Assembly (NCBI RefSeq): GCF_011759505.1
Contig: NZ_JAAOYO010000005.1
Span: forward strand, 62,001-126,000
DNA length: 64,000 bases
Direction of reading: 5' to 3'
Source of the DNA: Curtobacterium salicis
Lineage (GTDB): Bacteria > Actinomycetota > Actinomycetes > Actinomycetales > Microbacteriaceae
Shown here: positions 33,613 through 43,816 of the stretch, one piece after another
Numbering within the stretch: position 1 is the stretch's first letter
How the letters are laid out: the number at the start of each line of letters is the position of its first letter
Position numbers and translations under genes: made by a program
Notes under the pieces: model-generated
The model's database searches: none
The model's input: only the letters and a program-made list of their open reading frames with translations
What the model was told of the DNA's origin: nothing

Positions 33613-35165
33613 CGGCAGAACAGACAGCGCCCGCACCCACCGGTGCGGCGCCCGCGACATCCGGTGCCACCGCATCCGGTGCCACCGCACCGCGCAAGGA
33701 CCACCGCTGGATCACCCTGGCGGTCATCGCCCTCGCGCAGCTCATGGTCGTGCTCGACGCGACCATCGTGAACATCGCGCTGCCCTCGGCGCAGCAGGAC
33801 CTCGGGTTCGGGACGGACCAACGACAGTGGGTCGTCACGGCGTACTCGCTGGCGTTCGGCTCCCTGCTGCTGCTCGGCGGCCGACTCGGTGACCTCTTCG
33901 GCCGCAAGAACACCTTCATCATCGGGCTCGTCGGGTTCGCCCTCGCCTCGGTGCTCGGTGGACTCGCCGACTCGTTCGGGCTGCTCGTCGCCGCCCGCGC
34001 TCTGCAGGGTGCCTTCGGCGCGCTGCTGGCCCCGTCGGCGCTCGGCATGCTCACCACGACCTTCCGCGACCCGAAGGAACGCGGTCGTGCGTTCGGCATC
34101 TTCGGCTCGATCGCCGGCTCCGGTGCGGCCATCGGTCTGCTGCTCGGCGGCGTCCTGACCGAGTACACCTCGTGGCGCTGGTGCCTCTACGTCAACGTCG
34201 TCTTCGCCGTCCTCGGTGTCATCGGCGCGCTCGTCTTCATGGTCAAGCCGCCGAAGGCCGACCGACCCCGCATCGACGTCCTCGGCGTCGTCACGATCAC
34301 CCTCGGGCTGGTCGGCGTCGTCTACGGCTTCTCGAACGCCGAGACCAACGGCTGGGACGACCCGGTGACGATCGCCATGCTCGCCGTCGGTGTCGTGTTG
34401 ATCGCGGCCTTCGTGTTCATCGAGACCCGCGTCGCGCACCCGCTGCTGCCCCTGCGCGTCGTGCTCGACCGTGACCGCGGTGGTTCCTTCGTCGCGATCG
34501 GCCTCGTGGCGATCGGCATGTTCGGGATCTTCCTGTTCCTGACCTACTACCTCGAGCAGACCCTCGGCTTCTCGGCACTGCAGACCGGCCTGGCCTTCCT
34601 GCCGATGCCGCTGTCGATCATGATCTCCGCGACGCAGATCGGTGGCCGCCTGCTGCCCCGCGTCGGCCCGAAGGTCCTGATCTTCGCCGGTGGCCTCGTC
34701 GCCGCGACCGGGCTCCTGCTGCTGCTCCGCACCGACCTGGACAGCTCCTACGCGGGCACCGTCCTGCCGGCGCTGATCGTCATCGGGCTCGGCATGGGCA
34801 CGATCTTCTCGTCCGCGATGAACACCGCGACGACCGGTGTGGCCCGCGCCGACGCCGGTGTCGCCTCCGCGACCGTGAACACCATGCAGCAGATCGGTGG
34901 CTCGATCGGTACCGCGCTGCTGTCGACGATCTTCGCGGACGTCGTGAAGAACAGCCTCTCGGGTCTGACCGCCGCACCGACCAAGCTGCAGCAGGCACAG
35001 GCCACGCTGGACGGCTACCACGCGGCGTTCGGCATCTCCGCCGGTGTGCTCGTGCTCGTCGCGATCGCCAGCGGGTTGCTCATCAACCGGCAGTCGGTCC
35101 GTCTGGCCCGCCTCGCGCGCGCCGGCTCCGACACGACCGGCAGCGTCCCGGTCGCCGCGCACTGA
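33609..35165 (+). CDS. DHA2 family (EmrB/QacA-type) drug exporter, 14 membrane helices
   Basis: 518 residues from GTG 33609, preceded by AAGGAGGT, one of the strongest ribosome binding sites in the window. After a Thr/Ala/Pro-rich N terminus (with a repeated ASGAT/TSGAT unit) come about 14 hydrophobic helices. LDATIVNIALPSAQQDL in helix 1 and GGRLGDLFGRKNTF between helices 2 and 3 are the DHA2 signatures. It should export drugs or toxic metabolites using the proton gradient. A strong hairpin terminator follows at 35204. Confidence 0.93.
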   Translation: MTAEQTAPAPTGAAPATSGATASGATAPRKDHRWITLAVIALAQLMVVLDATIVNIALPSAQQDLGFGTDQRQWVVTAYSLAFGSLLLLGGRLGDLFGRKNTFIIGLVGFALASVLGGLADSFGLLVAARALQGAFGALLAPSALGMLTTTFRDPKERGRAFGIFGSIAGSGAAIGLLLGGVLTEYTSWRWCLYVNVVFAVLGVIGALVFMVKPPKADRPRIDVLGVVTITLGLVGVVYGFSNAETNGWDDPVTIAMLAVGVVLIAAFVFIETRVAHPLLPLRVVLDRDRGGSFVAIGLVAIGMFGIFLFLTYYLEQTLGFSALQTGLAFLPMPLSIMISATQIGGRLLPRVGPKVLIFAGGLVAATGLLLLLRTDLDSSYAGTVLPALIVIGLGMGTIFSSAMNTATTGVARADAGVASATVNTMQQIGGSIGTALLSTIFADVVKNSLSGLTAAPTKLQQAQATLDGYHAAFGISAGVLVLVAIASGLLINRQSVRLARLARAGSDTTGSVPVAAH

Positions 35166-35203
35166 CCCCGTAGCACCGCACCACCGCACGACCCACGACC
35201 GCT

Positions 35204-35249
35204 GAACGCCGGTCGGCCCCCGCAGGATCTGCGGAGCCGACCGGCGTTC
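35204..35249 (+). terminator. Hairpin terminator of the exporter gene
   Basis: Perfect 14-bp arms GAACGCCGGTCGGC / GCCGACCGGCGTTC, with a further inner CGCAG/CTGCG pairing. It is unrelated in sequence to the GGGAGGC element. Confidence 0.85.
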
Positions 35250-35346
35250 GCGCTGTTGCAAACCACATCACGCTGCGATCGACACTGGACCCCTGGGCCT
35301 GTGTCGGACTGTTGCTGAACCCCTGTCATCGGTCAGTGGTGTCGAT

Positions 35347-35352
35347 TACGGT
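35347..35352 (+). promoter_or_regulatory. -10 box TACGGT of the sulfurtransferase gene
   Basis: Six nt before ATG 35359, favouring it over a GTG at 35353. Confidence 0.55.
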
Positions 35353-35358
35353 GTGCCC

Positions 35359-36210
35359 ATGGCCCCCGTCCTGACCTCGCCGCTCGTGTCGACGCAGTGG
35401 CTCGCCGACCACCTGGGTGCGGACGACCTCCTCGTCCTCGACGCCTCGGTGCACACGGACGGCATCGGCTTCGACATGTCGTGGCACTCGGCGCGCGACG
35501 CCCACGAACGGCGCGGTCACGTCCCGGGCGCCGTCTACGCCGACCTGATCGACGAGTTCTCGGCGCGCGGGGCGGACCTGCCCTTCACCCGTCCCGGAGT
35601 CGACCGCTTCGAGGCCGCAGCCCGCGCACTCGGGGTGAGCCGCGCCTCCACGATCGTGGTCTACGACGACGGCGTCGGCGAGTGGAGCGCCCGCCTCTGG
35701 TGGATCTTCCGGTCGTTCGGCTTCGACGCCGTGGCCGTGCTCGATGGCGGGTTCCCGAAGTGGCGCGACGAAGGACGCCCGGTCCGGATCGGCGCCCTGT
35801 CGCGCACACCGGAGCCGTCGAGCGACGGCGACGCGTTCGTGGCGGGCGAAGAACGTCCGCTCTGGGCCGACCGCGCGCGGGTCCTCCGCGCGGTGGACGG
35901 CTCCGAGCCGGCGGCACTCGTCATGGCCGCTGACCCGTCCGTCCTGGGCGACGACCACCCGCCGATCGTCCCGGGCAGCACGACCATCGGTGTCCGCGAG
36001 CTGCTCGACGGGTCGAACGCCCTCCTGCGGCAGCCCGACCTCAAGCGTGCCCTCGCGCCGGTCCTGACAGCGGACGAGGTCGTCACGTACTGCGGTGTCG
36101 GCAGCGCCTCGTGCGTGGACGCCCTCGCCCTGACCGTGCTCGGGCACCAGAAGGTCCGCGTGTACGACGGGTCGCTCGCCGAGTGGTGGCGCGAGCCGAT
36201 CGCCTCCTGA
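35359..36210 (+). CDS. Thiosulfate/3-mercaptopyruvate sulfurtransferase
   Basis: 283 residues with two rhodanese domains. The N-terminal domain (residues 5-135: LVLDASVHTD, GHVPGAVYADL, YDDGVGEWSARLWW) lacks the active Cys. The C-terminal domain carries the persulfide-forming Cys in TYCGVGSASC followed by VRVYDGSLAEWW. It transfers sulfane sulfur from thiosulfate or mercaptopyruvate to cyanide or thiols. The loop CGVGSA differs from both textbook forms (CRKGVT, CGSGVT), so donor preference is uncertain. Confidence 0.88.
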   Translation: MAPVLTSPLVSTQWLADHLGADDLLVLDASVHTDGIGFDMSWHSARDAHERRGHVPGAVYADLIDEFSARGADLPFTRPGVDRFEAAARALGVSRASTIVVYDDGVGEWSARLWWIFRSFGFDAVAVLDGGFPKWRDEGRPVRIGALSRTPEPSSDGDAFVAGEERPLWADRARVLRAVDGSEPAALVMAADPSVLGDDHPPIVPGSTTIGVRELLDGSNALLRQPDLKRALAPVLTADEVVTYCGVGSASCVDALALTVLGHQKVRVYDGSLAEWWREPIAS

Positions 36211-36260
36211 CGGAGCGGCGCCTCATGCTCGGGTGGCGGAGTCCGTTCCCCGCGGCGGGC

Positions 36261-36266
36261 TAGCGT
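36261..36266 (+). promoter_or_regulatory. -10 box TAGCGT
   Basis: Seven nt before ATG 36274. Confidence 0.55.
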
Positions 36267-36273
36267 TGCCCGC

Positions 36274-37341
36274 ATGAGCAGCAGACGCGCGGTCGTCCTC
36301 GGCGGTACCGGCGGCATCGGTTCCCAGGTCGTCCGCGAACTCCTCGACGTGTCCGGCCGGGGTGGCGACGACTGGGAGGTCGAGGTCGTCTCGCGCAGCG
36401 GCGGACCGGTCGCCGACGAGCTCCTCGCCCGTGGCGCGGTCGGTCGCCCGGGAGACCGCCGCGACACGTCGTTCCTCCGCGAACTGCTCCGTCCGGGCGC
36501 GGACCTGCTCGTCGACACGGTCGGCGTGACCCGCGACGACGCCCTGCAGCTCGCCCCGTTCCTCGACGACGTCGGGTCGACCGTCTTCGTGTCGTCGAAG
36601 GCCGTGTACGCGGACGAGCAGGGCCGACACGCGAACTCGCTGGACAAGCCGGTGTTCGGCGGTGCGGTCACGGAGCTGCAGCCGACGGTCACCCCGGGCG
36701 ACGCCGACCCGACGAGCCGCGACGGGTACGGCGCCGCGAAGGTGGCCGCCGAGCAGGTCCTGCTCGACCACGGGGCACCCGTGACGGTCCTGCGCCCCTC
36801 GAAGGTCCACGGCGTCGGCATCGGTCGTCCACGCGAGTGGTTCGTCGTCCGCCGGGTGCTCGACGGCCGCGAGCGCATCCTGCTCGCCGACGAGGGCCGC
36901 GGGGTCGACCACACCACGGCCGCGTCGGGCATCGGTTCACTGGTCCGGCTGGTCGCCGACGCCCCCGACCGGCGCATCCTCAACGTGGCCGACGAGACCG
37001 CGCCGACCGTGCTCGAGATCGTCCGGACCGTCGCCGGACACCTCGGGCACACCTTCGACGAGGTGCTGCTCGGTGAGGACGCCCCCGCCTTCGTCGGGCT
37101 CACGCCGTGGTCCGTACCCGCACCCTTCGTGCTCGACACCACCGCCGCACGCTCCCTCGGGTGGGTGCCGCCGCGGTTCGCGGAGGCGGTCGTCCCGGAG
37201 GTCGACTGGCTGGTCGAGACCGCGCACCGCACGCCGGTCGACGGCGACGTCCCCTGGGCGGCGGACCCGTTCTGGGACCGCATGTTCGACTACGGCCCCG
37301 AGGACGCGGCCATGGTGCTGCTGTCGCTCGGGCTCGACTGA
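36274..37341 (+). CDS. NAD-dependent epimerase/dehydratase-like protein
   Basis: 355 residues of extended SDR type. The N-terminal dinucleotide fold has GGTGGIGSQVVREL, but the typical Tyr-x3-Lys is represented by YGAAKVAAE near residue 152, preceded by VFVSSKAVYADEQG. LRPSKVHGVGIGR and ILNVADETAPTVLEIVR are also epimerase-like. It may act on a nucleotide sugar or reduce a small carbonyl; the substrate is not evident. The C-terminal 60 residues (PWAADPFWDRMFDYGPED) are not part of the core fold. Confidence 0.8.
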   Translation: MSSRRAVVLGGTGGIGSQVVRELLDVSGRGGDDWEVEVVSRSGGPVADELLARGAVGRPGDRRDTSFLRELLRPGADLLVDTVGVTRDDALQLAPFLDDVGSTVFVSSKAVYADEQGRHANSLDKPVFGGAVTELQPTVTPGDADPTSRDGYGAAKVAAEQVLLDHGAPVTVLRPSKVHGVGIGRPREWFVVRRVLDGRERILLADEGRGVDHTTAASGIGSLVRLVADAPDRRILNVADETAPTVLEIVRTVAGHLGHTFDEVLLGEDAPAFVGLTPWSVPAPFVLDTTAARSLGWVPPRFAEAVVPEVDWLVETAHRTPVDGDVPWAADPFWDRMFDYGPEDAAMVLLSLGLD

Positions 37342-37376
37342 TCCCGGACCCGGCTGTGGCCCACACGATCTCGACG

Positions 37377-37910
37377 GTGAACCGCCCAGAGGTACTGCTG
37401 ATCGGTGGCCGATCCGGCGTCGGCAAGTCGACGACCGCCATCGCGCTCCACGACATGCTCGCGACAGCCGGTGTCCGACACGTCCTCATCGAGGGCGACT
37501 TCCTGGACCTCGCGTGGCCACCGCCGCACCGGGAGCACCCGGAGGCACATCTGGCTGCGCGGAACCTCGCCGCCATCTGGGCGAACGCGCGGGCGTTGGA
37601 GCACCACCGGCTCGTCTTCACCAACACCGTCTCCGTCCTCGAGTCGGCCGTGCTCGCGGACGCGATCGGTGAGGACCCCCTCGTCACCGCGGTGCTGCTG
37701 CGCGCCGGGGACCAGGTGGTGGGGAACCGTCTCGGCCGACGAGCCGGCGGTCCGGCTGCCTTCGACGAGATCCGCCGCAGCGCGGAGACCGCACGGCACC
37801 TCGACCGCGCCGTCGCCGACGACGTCGTCCGTGTCGAGACGGACGGACGGACACCGGCGGACATCGCGCAGGAGCTCGGCCGCCTGACCGGGTGGCTGGC
37901 GCTGGACTGA
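37377..37910 (+). CDS. P-loop kinase-like ATPase
   Basis: 177 residues from GTG 37377 (a GTG at 37356 would add seven). The Walker A motif [15 protein letters not shown] is at residues 9-23 and [12 protein letters not shown] follows at the position where small-molecule kinases place a catalytic Asp. The family resembles uncharacterised AAA-type nucleotide kinases of actinobacteria. It starts 35 nt after the epimerase-like gene on the same strand and may share its transcript. The substrate is unknown. Confidence 0.75.
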   Translation: MNRPEVLLIGGRSGVGKSTTAIALHDMLATAGVRHVLIEGDFLDLAWPPPHREHPEAHLAARNLAAIWANARALEHHRLVFTNTVSVLESAVLADAIGEDPLVTAVLLRAGDQVVGNRLGRRAGGPAAFDEIRRSAETARHLDRAVADDVVRVETDGRTPADIAQELGRLTGWLALD

Positions 37911-37942
37911 CGGGCTGGCTGGCTGGCCTGACGGCACGCTCG

Positions 37943-37959
37943 GCTCGGTCGCACCGAGC
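37943..37959 (+). terminator. Possible hairpin terminator
   Basis: GCTCGGT/ACCGAGC with a 3-nt loop, after the kinase gene. A CTGTGGA/TCCACAG pair follows at 37960-37986. The rest of the gap to 38034 holds a short GGCTGGCTGGCTGGC run (37913-37927) and nothing else recognised. Confidence 0.4.
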
Positions 37960-38034
37960 TGTGGACAGCGGCGGTTCCTCCACAGATCGGTCTGGAGGGC
38001 CGCCCACACAGGGCACGCGGGGCACGCTGGGTGC

Positions 38035-39891
38035 ATGAACGACAATCGGCTCGGGACCGCCGTCAGCCCCTACCTCCGCCAGCACGCCGACAACCCGGTG
38101 GACTGGCGCGAATGGGGTGCGGACGCCTTCGCCGAGGCACGGGAGCGCGACGTGCCCGTCCTGGTGTCGATCGGGTACGCCACGTGCCACTGGTGTCACG
38201 TCATGGCGCGCGAGAGCTTCTCCGACCCGGAGATCGGCGCGATGCTCCGGCAGGACTTCGTCGCCGTGAAGGTCGACCGTGAAGAGCGCCCGGACGTCGA
38301 CTCGAGTGCGATGGCCGCGGCGAGCGCCTTCACGGGACAGCTCGGGTGGCCGTTGACCGTGTTCATGACGCCCGACGCGCAGGTGTTCTACGCGGGGACC
38401 TACTACCCGCCGCAGCCGGTCGGCGAGCACCCCTCGTTCCGTCAGGTCACGGCCGCGGTGCTCGACGCGTGGCGGGACCGTCGTCACGAGGTCGACGCGA
38501 ACGCGGCAGCCGTCGCGGGGGCGATCCGGCAGGGTGCCGCGGCGGACGCGGCCACTGCCCAGGCGGCGCAGCCTGACGGGGGTGGGGCGGGCCTCCCGTC
38601 GGTCGATGCGATCCACGGGGTCGTGGCGGACCTCGAGCGTGCCGAGGACGTCACCTACGGCGGGTTCGGTGGAGCGCCGAAGTTCCCGAACGCCCCGCTG
38701 CTCGAGTTCCTCGGTGACGCGGCAGCGGACGGCGACGTGGCTGCCGGCGCGCTGCTCGCTCGCGCGCTGGACGCCATCGCCGGGTCGGAGCTGACGGACG
38801 CCGACGGCGGGGTGTTCCGGTACGCGACCCGTCGGGACTGGTCCGTCCCGCACTACGAGCGCATGCTGTACGACAACGCCGGCCTGCTGGCGGTGGTCGA
38901 CGGTGACCGAGCCCGGGGCATCGCGGACTTCCTCCGGGACACCCTGCGGCAGTCGGACGGTGCCTTCGTCGCGGCGCAGGACAGCGAGTCGACCATCGAC
39001 GGTCGGCGGGTCGAGGGCGAGTGGTACCGGCTGCCCGTCGACGAACGCGGGCGACTGGACCCGCCGCCGCTCGACGACCAGGTGCTGACCGGGTGGAACG
39101 GTCTCGCGATCCGGGGGCTCGTGCTGGCCGGCATCCGAACGGGTGACGACGAGATGATCGCCCTCGCGCGTGCGGCCGCGGACGCCGTGATCGACGGGCA
39201 CCTCCGGGACGGCCACGTCGTCGTCCGATCGAGCACGCCGCGGGGTGTCTCGGCCGCGCCGCCGACGGTGGAGGACCTGGGGTTGCTCGCCGAGGGACTG
39301 CTCGAACTCGCCCTCGCGACCGGTGAGCTGCGGTACGCGACGACCGCACGCACCCTGGTGGACGACGGGCTCTCGGGTGCGCTCGACGTCGACCCGGTCC
39401 TGGCCGCTGCCGGCACCGCCACCGGTGAGCAGCCGCAGACGGCCCTGCGCTCGGGGACGGTCGCGCTGGCCGCAGCCGCCGCGCTGCTCGCCACCCTCAC
39501 CGGCGACCACGAGGCACGCCGCGCGGCCGAGCGGCTCATCGCGGAGCGTGCGCAGACGGGCGTGGAGCAACCGCTCGGGCATGCCGACGCCCTGGGCCTG
39601 GCGCTCGCGCTGCAGCGGCCCTCACGAGAGGTCGTGGTCGTCGCCGACGAGCGGGCCGACGCCACGGTCGCGGGCATGCTCGCCGCCGTCCGGACGGCAC
39701 GGCGTCCGGGAACACTCGTCGCCGTCCTCACCCGGGCCCAGGCGGCGGAGTGGGCCGCGGCGGGCTTCTCGTTGTTCGAGGGTCGCGACGCTCTCGACGG
39801 CGTGACCTACGTCTGCCACGACCGTGTGTGTGCGCTCCCGGCGCGGAACGCGGACGACCTGGCCGGCCAGCTCGCGCTCCGGCACGGCTGA
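38035..39891 (+). CDS. DUF255/thioredoxin-domain protein, YyaL type
   Basis: 618 residues. Residues 1-165 form a thioredoxin-like domain ([27 protein letters not shown] with the redox Cys pair, [16 protein letters not shown]). Residues 200-618 are an alpha/alpha-barrel like glycosidases and N-acylglucosamine epimerases ([41 protein letters not shown]). The molecular role is not settled; homologues are linked to spermatogenesis in animals. Between the domains the DNA at 38577-38602 resembles a GGGAGGC element. CACGCT lies 6 nt before the ATG instead of TANNNT. Confidence 0.88.
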   Translation: MNDNRLGTAVSPYLRQHADNPVDWREWGADAFAEARERDVPVLVSIGYATCHWCHVMARESFSDPEIGAMLRQDFVAVKVDREERPDVDSSAMAAASAFTGQLGWPLTVFMTPDAQVFYAGTYYPPQPVGEHPSFRQVTAAVLDAWRDRRHEVDANAAAVAGAIRQGAAADAATAQAAQPDGGGAGLPSVDAIHGVVADLERAEDVTYGGFGGAPKFPNAPLLEFLGDAAADGDVAAGALLARALDAIAGSELTDADGGVFRYATRRDWSVPHYERMLYDNAGLLAVVDGDRARGIADFLRDTLRQSDGAFVAAQDSESTIDGRRVEGEWYRLPVDERGRLDPPPLDDQVLTGWNGLAIRGLVLAGIRTGDDEMIALARAAADAVIDGHLRDGHVVVRSSTPRGVSAAPPTVEDLGLLAEGLLELALATGELRYATTARTLVDDGLSGALDVDPVLAAAGTATGEQPQTALRSGTVALAAAAALLATLTGDHEARRAAERLIAERAQTGVEQPLGHADALGLALALQRPSREVVVVADERADATVAGMLAAVRTARRPGTLVAVLTRAQAAEWAAAGFSLFEGRDALDGVTYVCHDRVCALPARNADDLAGQLALRHG

Positions 39892-39925
39892 CCGCGGCGC
39901 GCCCGGACGGTATCCTGGAATGCTC

Positions 39926-42900
39926 ATGTCGAATCCCCCCGTCATCACGTACCCGCCCGAGCTGCCCGTCTCGCAGCGGCGGGACGACATCGCCGCCGCG
40001 ATCCGCGACAACCAGGTCGTCATCGTCGCCGGCGCCACCGGGTCGGGCAAGACGACGCAGCTGCCGAAGATCTGCCTCGAGCTCGGGCGCGAGAGCATCG
40101 GCCACACCCAGCCCCGACGCATCGCAGCGCGCACGATCGCCGAGCGGGTGTCCGAGGAACTCGGCGGTGAGCTCGGCGGACTCGTCGGCTACCAGGTGCG
40201 CTTCACGGACCGGGTCAGTTCGGACACCCGCATCAAGGTGATGACCGACGGCATCCTGCTCAACGAGATCCACTTCGACCGCGACCTGAAGCGGTACGAC
40301 ACGATCATCATCGACGAGGCACACGAGCGGTCCCTGACGATCGACTTCCTGCTGGGGTACCTGAAGCGGCTCCTCGCACGGCGCCCCGACCTCAAGCTCA
40401 TCATCACGAGCGCCACGATCGACCCGGGGTCCTTCTCGAAGCACTTCGACGACGCCCCGATCATCGAGGTCTCCGGTCGCACCTACCCGGTGGAGATCCG
40501 GTACCGGCCGCTCGTGGCCGAGGACACCGGCGACGACTCCGATGACGACGAGTCCGACTCCCGCACCGGCGACAGCGGCAGCAACGCCGACGACCGCGAC
40601 ACCCTGCAGGGCATCACCGACGCACTCGACGAGCTCGCGCAGGAAGCGCCGGGCGACGTCCTGGTGTTCCTGTCCGGCGAGAACGAGATCCGTGACGCGC
40701 AGGACGCCATCGAGGGCAAGCACTACCCGGGCACCGAGGTCCTGCCGCTGTACGGACGGCTGTCCGCGGCCGACCAGCACCGGGTGTTCCAGCGGTCGAA
40801 CACGCCGGGCCTCCGGCGACGTGTCGTGCTCGCGACGAACGTGGCCGAGACCTCACTGACCGTCCCCGGCATCAAGTACGTCGTCGACACCGGCACCGCC
40901 CGCATCTCGCGGTACTCCCCGCGTGCGAAGGTGCAGCGGCTGCCGATCGAGGCGATCTCGCAGGCGTCCGCCAACCAGCGCTCCGGCCGTGCCGGTCGCA
41001 CGAGTGCGGGCATCGCGATCCGGCTGTACTCCGAGGACGACTTCGACCGTCGCCCGGAGTACACCGACCCGGAGATCCTGCGGACGAACCTCGCCGCGGT
41101 CATCCTGCAGATGATCTCGCTCGGCTTCGGCGACATCGAGTCGTTCCCGTTCCTGCAGCCGCCGGACTCCCGGGGTGTGAAGGACGGTCTGGACCTCCTC
41201 CGCGAACTCCGTGCCGTCGACACCGAGGGCGCGATCACGAAGACCGGCAAGCAGCTCACGCGCCTGCCGATCGACCCGCGGCTCGGCCGGATGGTGCTCG
41301 AGGCCAGCCGGCAGGGTGTCGGGCGCGAGGTCATCGCGATCGTCTCGGCGCTGAGCATCCAAGACCCCCGCGAGCGCCCGCTCGAGAAGCGTGCACAGGC
41401 GGACCAGCTGCACAGTCGCTTCGCCGATCCGACGAGTGACTTCCTGACGCTGCTCGGCCTCTGGAACTACCTGGAGGACAAGCAGGACGAGCTGTCGTCG
41501 AGTGCGTTCCGCCGGATGTGCAAGGCGGAGTTCCTCAACCACCTGCGGATCCGCGAGTGGCAGGACCTGTACCGCCAGCTCTCCCGAGCGGCCAAACAGG
41601 TCGGCATCCACGTCGGCACGGAACGCAAGGACGACCCGGACTCGGTGCACCGTGCGCTGCTCGCGGGTCTCCTCAGCCAGATCGGGCTCCGCGACCGCGA
41701 GAAGCGCGACTACCTCGGGTCGCGCAACACCCGGTTCGTGGTCTTCCCCGGCAGCGTCCTGGCGAAGAAGCAGCCGGACGCGGTGATGGCGGCCGAACTC
41801 GTCGAGACGAGTCGGCTGTTCGCTCGAACCGTCGGCCGCATCGACACCGCCTGGGTCGAACCGTTGGCCGGCGACCTGCTCAAGCGCACCTACGGCGAAC
41901 CGCACTGGGAGAAGAAGCAGGGTGCCGTCGTCGCCTACGAGCGCGTCACGCTGTTCGGGGTCCCGATCGTCCAGCGCCGACGCGTGCAGTACAACCGGAT
42001 CGACCCGGTGCACTCCCGCGAACTGTTCATCCGGCACGCCCTGGTCGAGGGTGAGTGGGAGTCGCAGCAGGCGTTCGACCGGGCGAACCGGAAGCTCCGC
42101 CGCGAACTCGAACAGCTCGAGGAGCGCACGCGACGGCGCGACATCCTGCTCGACGACGAGACGGTCGTCGAGTTCTACGACGCGCGCATCCCGGCCGAGA
42201 TCGCGACCACACGGGACTTCGAGGGGTGGTGGCGGCGGACCCGGCGTGACCAGCCGGACCTCCTCACGATGCGTCGCGAGGACCTGCTCGACGAATCGGC
42301 TGCCTCCGCCGCCGAGGACGACGCCGAGTACCCGACACAGTGGCGGAGCGGCGACCAGCGTCTCGCCGTCCGCTACCGCTTCGAGCCGGGTGCCGAGGAC
42401 GACGGTGTCAGTGTGCAGGTGCCGCTCGCCGTCCTGCCCCGGATGCGCGAAGCGGGCTTCGACTGGCAGGTGCGTGGCCTCCGCAAGGAGTTGGTGACCG
42501 CACTCATCAAGGCGCTGCCGAAGCAGATCCGCAAGAACGTCGTGCCCGCAGCGGACTGGGCCGAGAAGATCGTCACCGAGCTGCCCGCCGACGCCCCGAC
42601 GACGCCGACCGAGAGCTTCCGGGCGACGCTCGCGAAGACGATCCAGCGGCTCGTGCACGTGCCGGTCGCGGAGTCCGACTTCGACATGTCTCGGGTGCCG
42701 TCACACCTGCTGCCGACCTACGCGGTCGTCGACGAACGCGGCCGCCGGGTCGAGGCCGGCAAGGACCTGTCCGCGCTGCAGACCAAGCTGAAGGACCGCA
42801 CGCAGCAGAGCGTCGCCGCCGCCACCCAACGGTCGGGAGGCTCGTCCCGCGTCGCCGACGCCGGCTCCGGCCGCCGCATCGAGCGGTCCGGCCTCTCCGC

Positions 42901-43765
42901 GTGGCCGGACCAGGACCTGCCGGAGGTCCTCGACACGAAGCAGGCGGGTGGTGTCATCCGCGCCTACCCGGCCCTGGTCGAGGAGGGCTCCGGCCCGAAG
43001 GCGACCGTCGGCGTGCAACTCCTCGCGACGCCCGGCGACCGGGCCGTGCAGATGCCCGCCGGGGTCCGCCGCCTCGTGATGCTCGCCGTGCCGTCCCCGG
43101 TGTCGTACATCCAGCAGCACCTCACCGCGCAGGAGAAGCTCGCCCTGGCCGCGAGCCCGTACCCGTCGACGAACGCGCTCTTCGACGACGTCCTGGCCGC
43201 CGTGGTGGATGCCGGCATCCGCCGGTCGCATCCCGACGGGCTGGTGTTCACGCGGGCCGCGTTCGACCAGGTGCGGGACACCGTGTCCGCGACGGTCGTC
43301 GACACGATGTTCACCGCCGTGTCCGAGGTCGCCGCCGTCCTGACGGCGCAGCGGAACGCCGAACGGGCGATGAAGCAGGCAACCAACATGGCGCTGCTGC
43401 CGGCGCTGTCGGACATGCGGCAGCAGATGGAACGACTGGTGTTCGCCGGGTTCGTCTCGGTGGCCGGACTCGACCGCCTCCGCCGCATCCGCGTGTACCT
43501 GCAGGGCATCGAGGCACGGGTGACGAAGCTGCTGCAGAACCCGGGGCGTGACGCCTCGTGGATGCGCGAGGTCACCGGGGCGACCGAGCGGTACGTCGAA
43601 GCCGGTGGGACATTCCCGCCGTCGGTCGGCTCGCACCCGGAACTCGTGCACGCCCGGTGGATGCTCGAGGAGTTCCGTCTCAGCCTGTTCGCGCAGGAGC
43701 TCGGCACTGCGGAGACCGTGTCGCTGCAGCGGATCACGAAGGCGCTGACCGCCGCCAGCCGCTGA
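39926..43765 (+). CDS. hrpA: DEAH-box ATP-dependent RNA helicase
   Basis: About 1279 residues. Motifs in order: Walker A GATGSGKTT (36-44), PRRIAARTIAERVSEEL, DEAH (130-133), SAT, VFLSGENEIR, TNVAETSLTVPGI and QRSGRAGRTSAGIA, then the helicase-associated and OB-fold domains and the long DUF3418 region typical of HrpA. Such enzymes remodel mRNA or rescue stalled ribosomes. An acidic insert (DDSDDDESDSRTGDSGSNAD, around 205-225) sits between the two RecA lobes. TATCCT is 9 nt before ATG 39926; an ATG at 39920 is only 3 nt from it. Confidence 0.95.
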   Translation: MSNPPVITYPPELPVSQRRDDIAAAIRDNQVVIVAGATGSGKTTQLPKICLELGRESIGHTQPRRIAARTIAERVSEELGGELGGLVGYQVRFTDRVSSDTRIKVMTDGILLNEIHFDRDLKRYDTIIIDEAHERSLTIDFLLGYLKRLLARRPDLKLIITSATIDPGSFSKHFDDAPIIEVSGRTYPVEIRYRPLVAEDTGDDSDDDESDSRTGDSGSNADDRDTLQGITDALDELAQEAPGDVLVFLSGENEIRDAQDAIEGKHYPGTEVLPLYGRLSAADQHRVFQRSNTPGLRRRVVLATNVAETSLTVPGIKYVVDTGTARISRYSPRAKVQRLPIEAISQASANQRSGRAGRTSAGIAIRLYSEDDFDRRPEYTDPEILRTNLAAVILQMISLGFGDIESFPFLQPPDSRGVKDGLDLLRELRAVDTEGAITKTGKQLTRLPIDPRLGRMVLEASRQGVGREVIAIVSALSIQDPRERPLEKRAQADQLHSRFADPTSDFLTLLGLWNYLEDKQDELSSSAFRRMCKAEFLNHLRIREWQDLYRQLSRAAKQVGIHVGTERKDDPDSVHRALLAGLLSQIGLRDREKRDYLGSRNTRFVVFPGSVLAKKQPDAVMAAELVETSRLFARTVGRIDTAWVEPLAGDLLKRTYGEPHWEKKQGAVVAYERVTLFGVPIVQRRRVQYNRIDPVHSRELFIRHALVEGEWESQQAFDRANRKLRRELEQLEERTRRRDILLDDETVVEFYDARIPAEIATTRDFEGWWRRTRRDQPDLLTMRREDLLDESAASAAEDDAEYPTQWRSGDQRLAVRYRFEPGAEDDGVSVQVPLAVLPRMREAGFDWQVRGLRKELVTALIKALPKQIRKNVVPAADWAEKIVTELPADAPTTPTESFRATLAKTIQRLVHVPVAESDFDMSRVPSHLLPTYAVVDERGRRVEAGKDLSALQTKLKDRTQQSVAAATQRSGGSSRVADAGSGRRIERSGLSAWPDQDLPEVLDTKQAGGVIRAYPALVEEGSGPKATVGVQLLATPGDRAVQMPAGVRRLVMLAVPSPVSYIQQHLTAQEKLALAASPYPSTNALFDDVLAAVVDAGIRRSHPDGLVFTRAAFDQVRDTVSATVVDTMFTAVSEVAAVLTAQRNAERAMKQATNMALLPALSDMRQQMERLVFAGFVSVAGLDRLRRIRVYLQGIEARVTKLLQNPGRDASWMREVTGATERYVEAGGTFPPSVGSHPELVHARWMLEEFRLSLFAQELGTAETVSLQRITKALTAASR

Positions 43766-43803
43766 CGGCCACGAGCCCCTGACCCCGTCCGGCCGACCAG
43801 GAC

Positions 43804-43809
43804 TACGGT
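43804..43809 (+). promoter_or_regulatory. -10 box TACGGT of the VOC gene
   Basis: Seven nt before ATG 43817. Confidence 0.55.
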
Positions 43810-43816
43810 GACCGCC

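Noticed and set aside
37960..37986. CTGTGGA/TCCACAG motifs resembling DnaA boxes (also single ones near 18702 and 30160)
   Set aside because: They do not match the full DnaA box, are few and scattered, and no dnaA or dnaN gene is nearby, so no origin is claimed.
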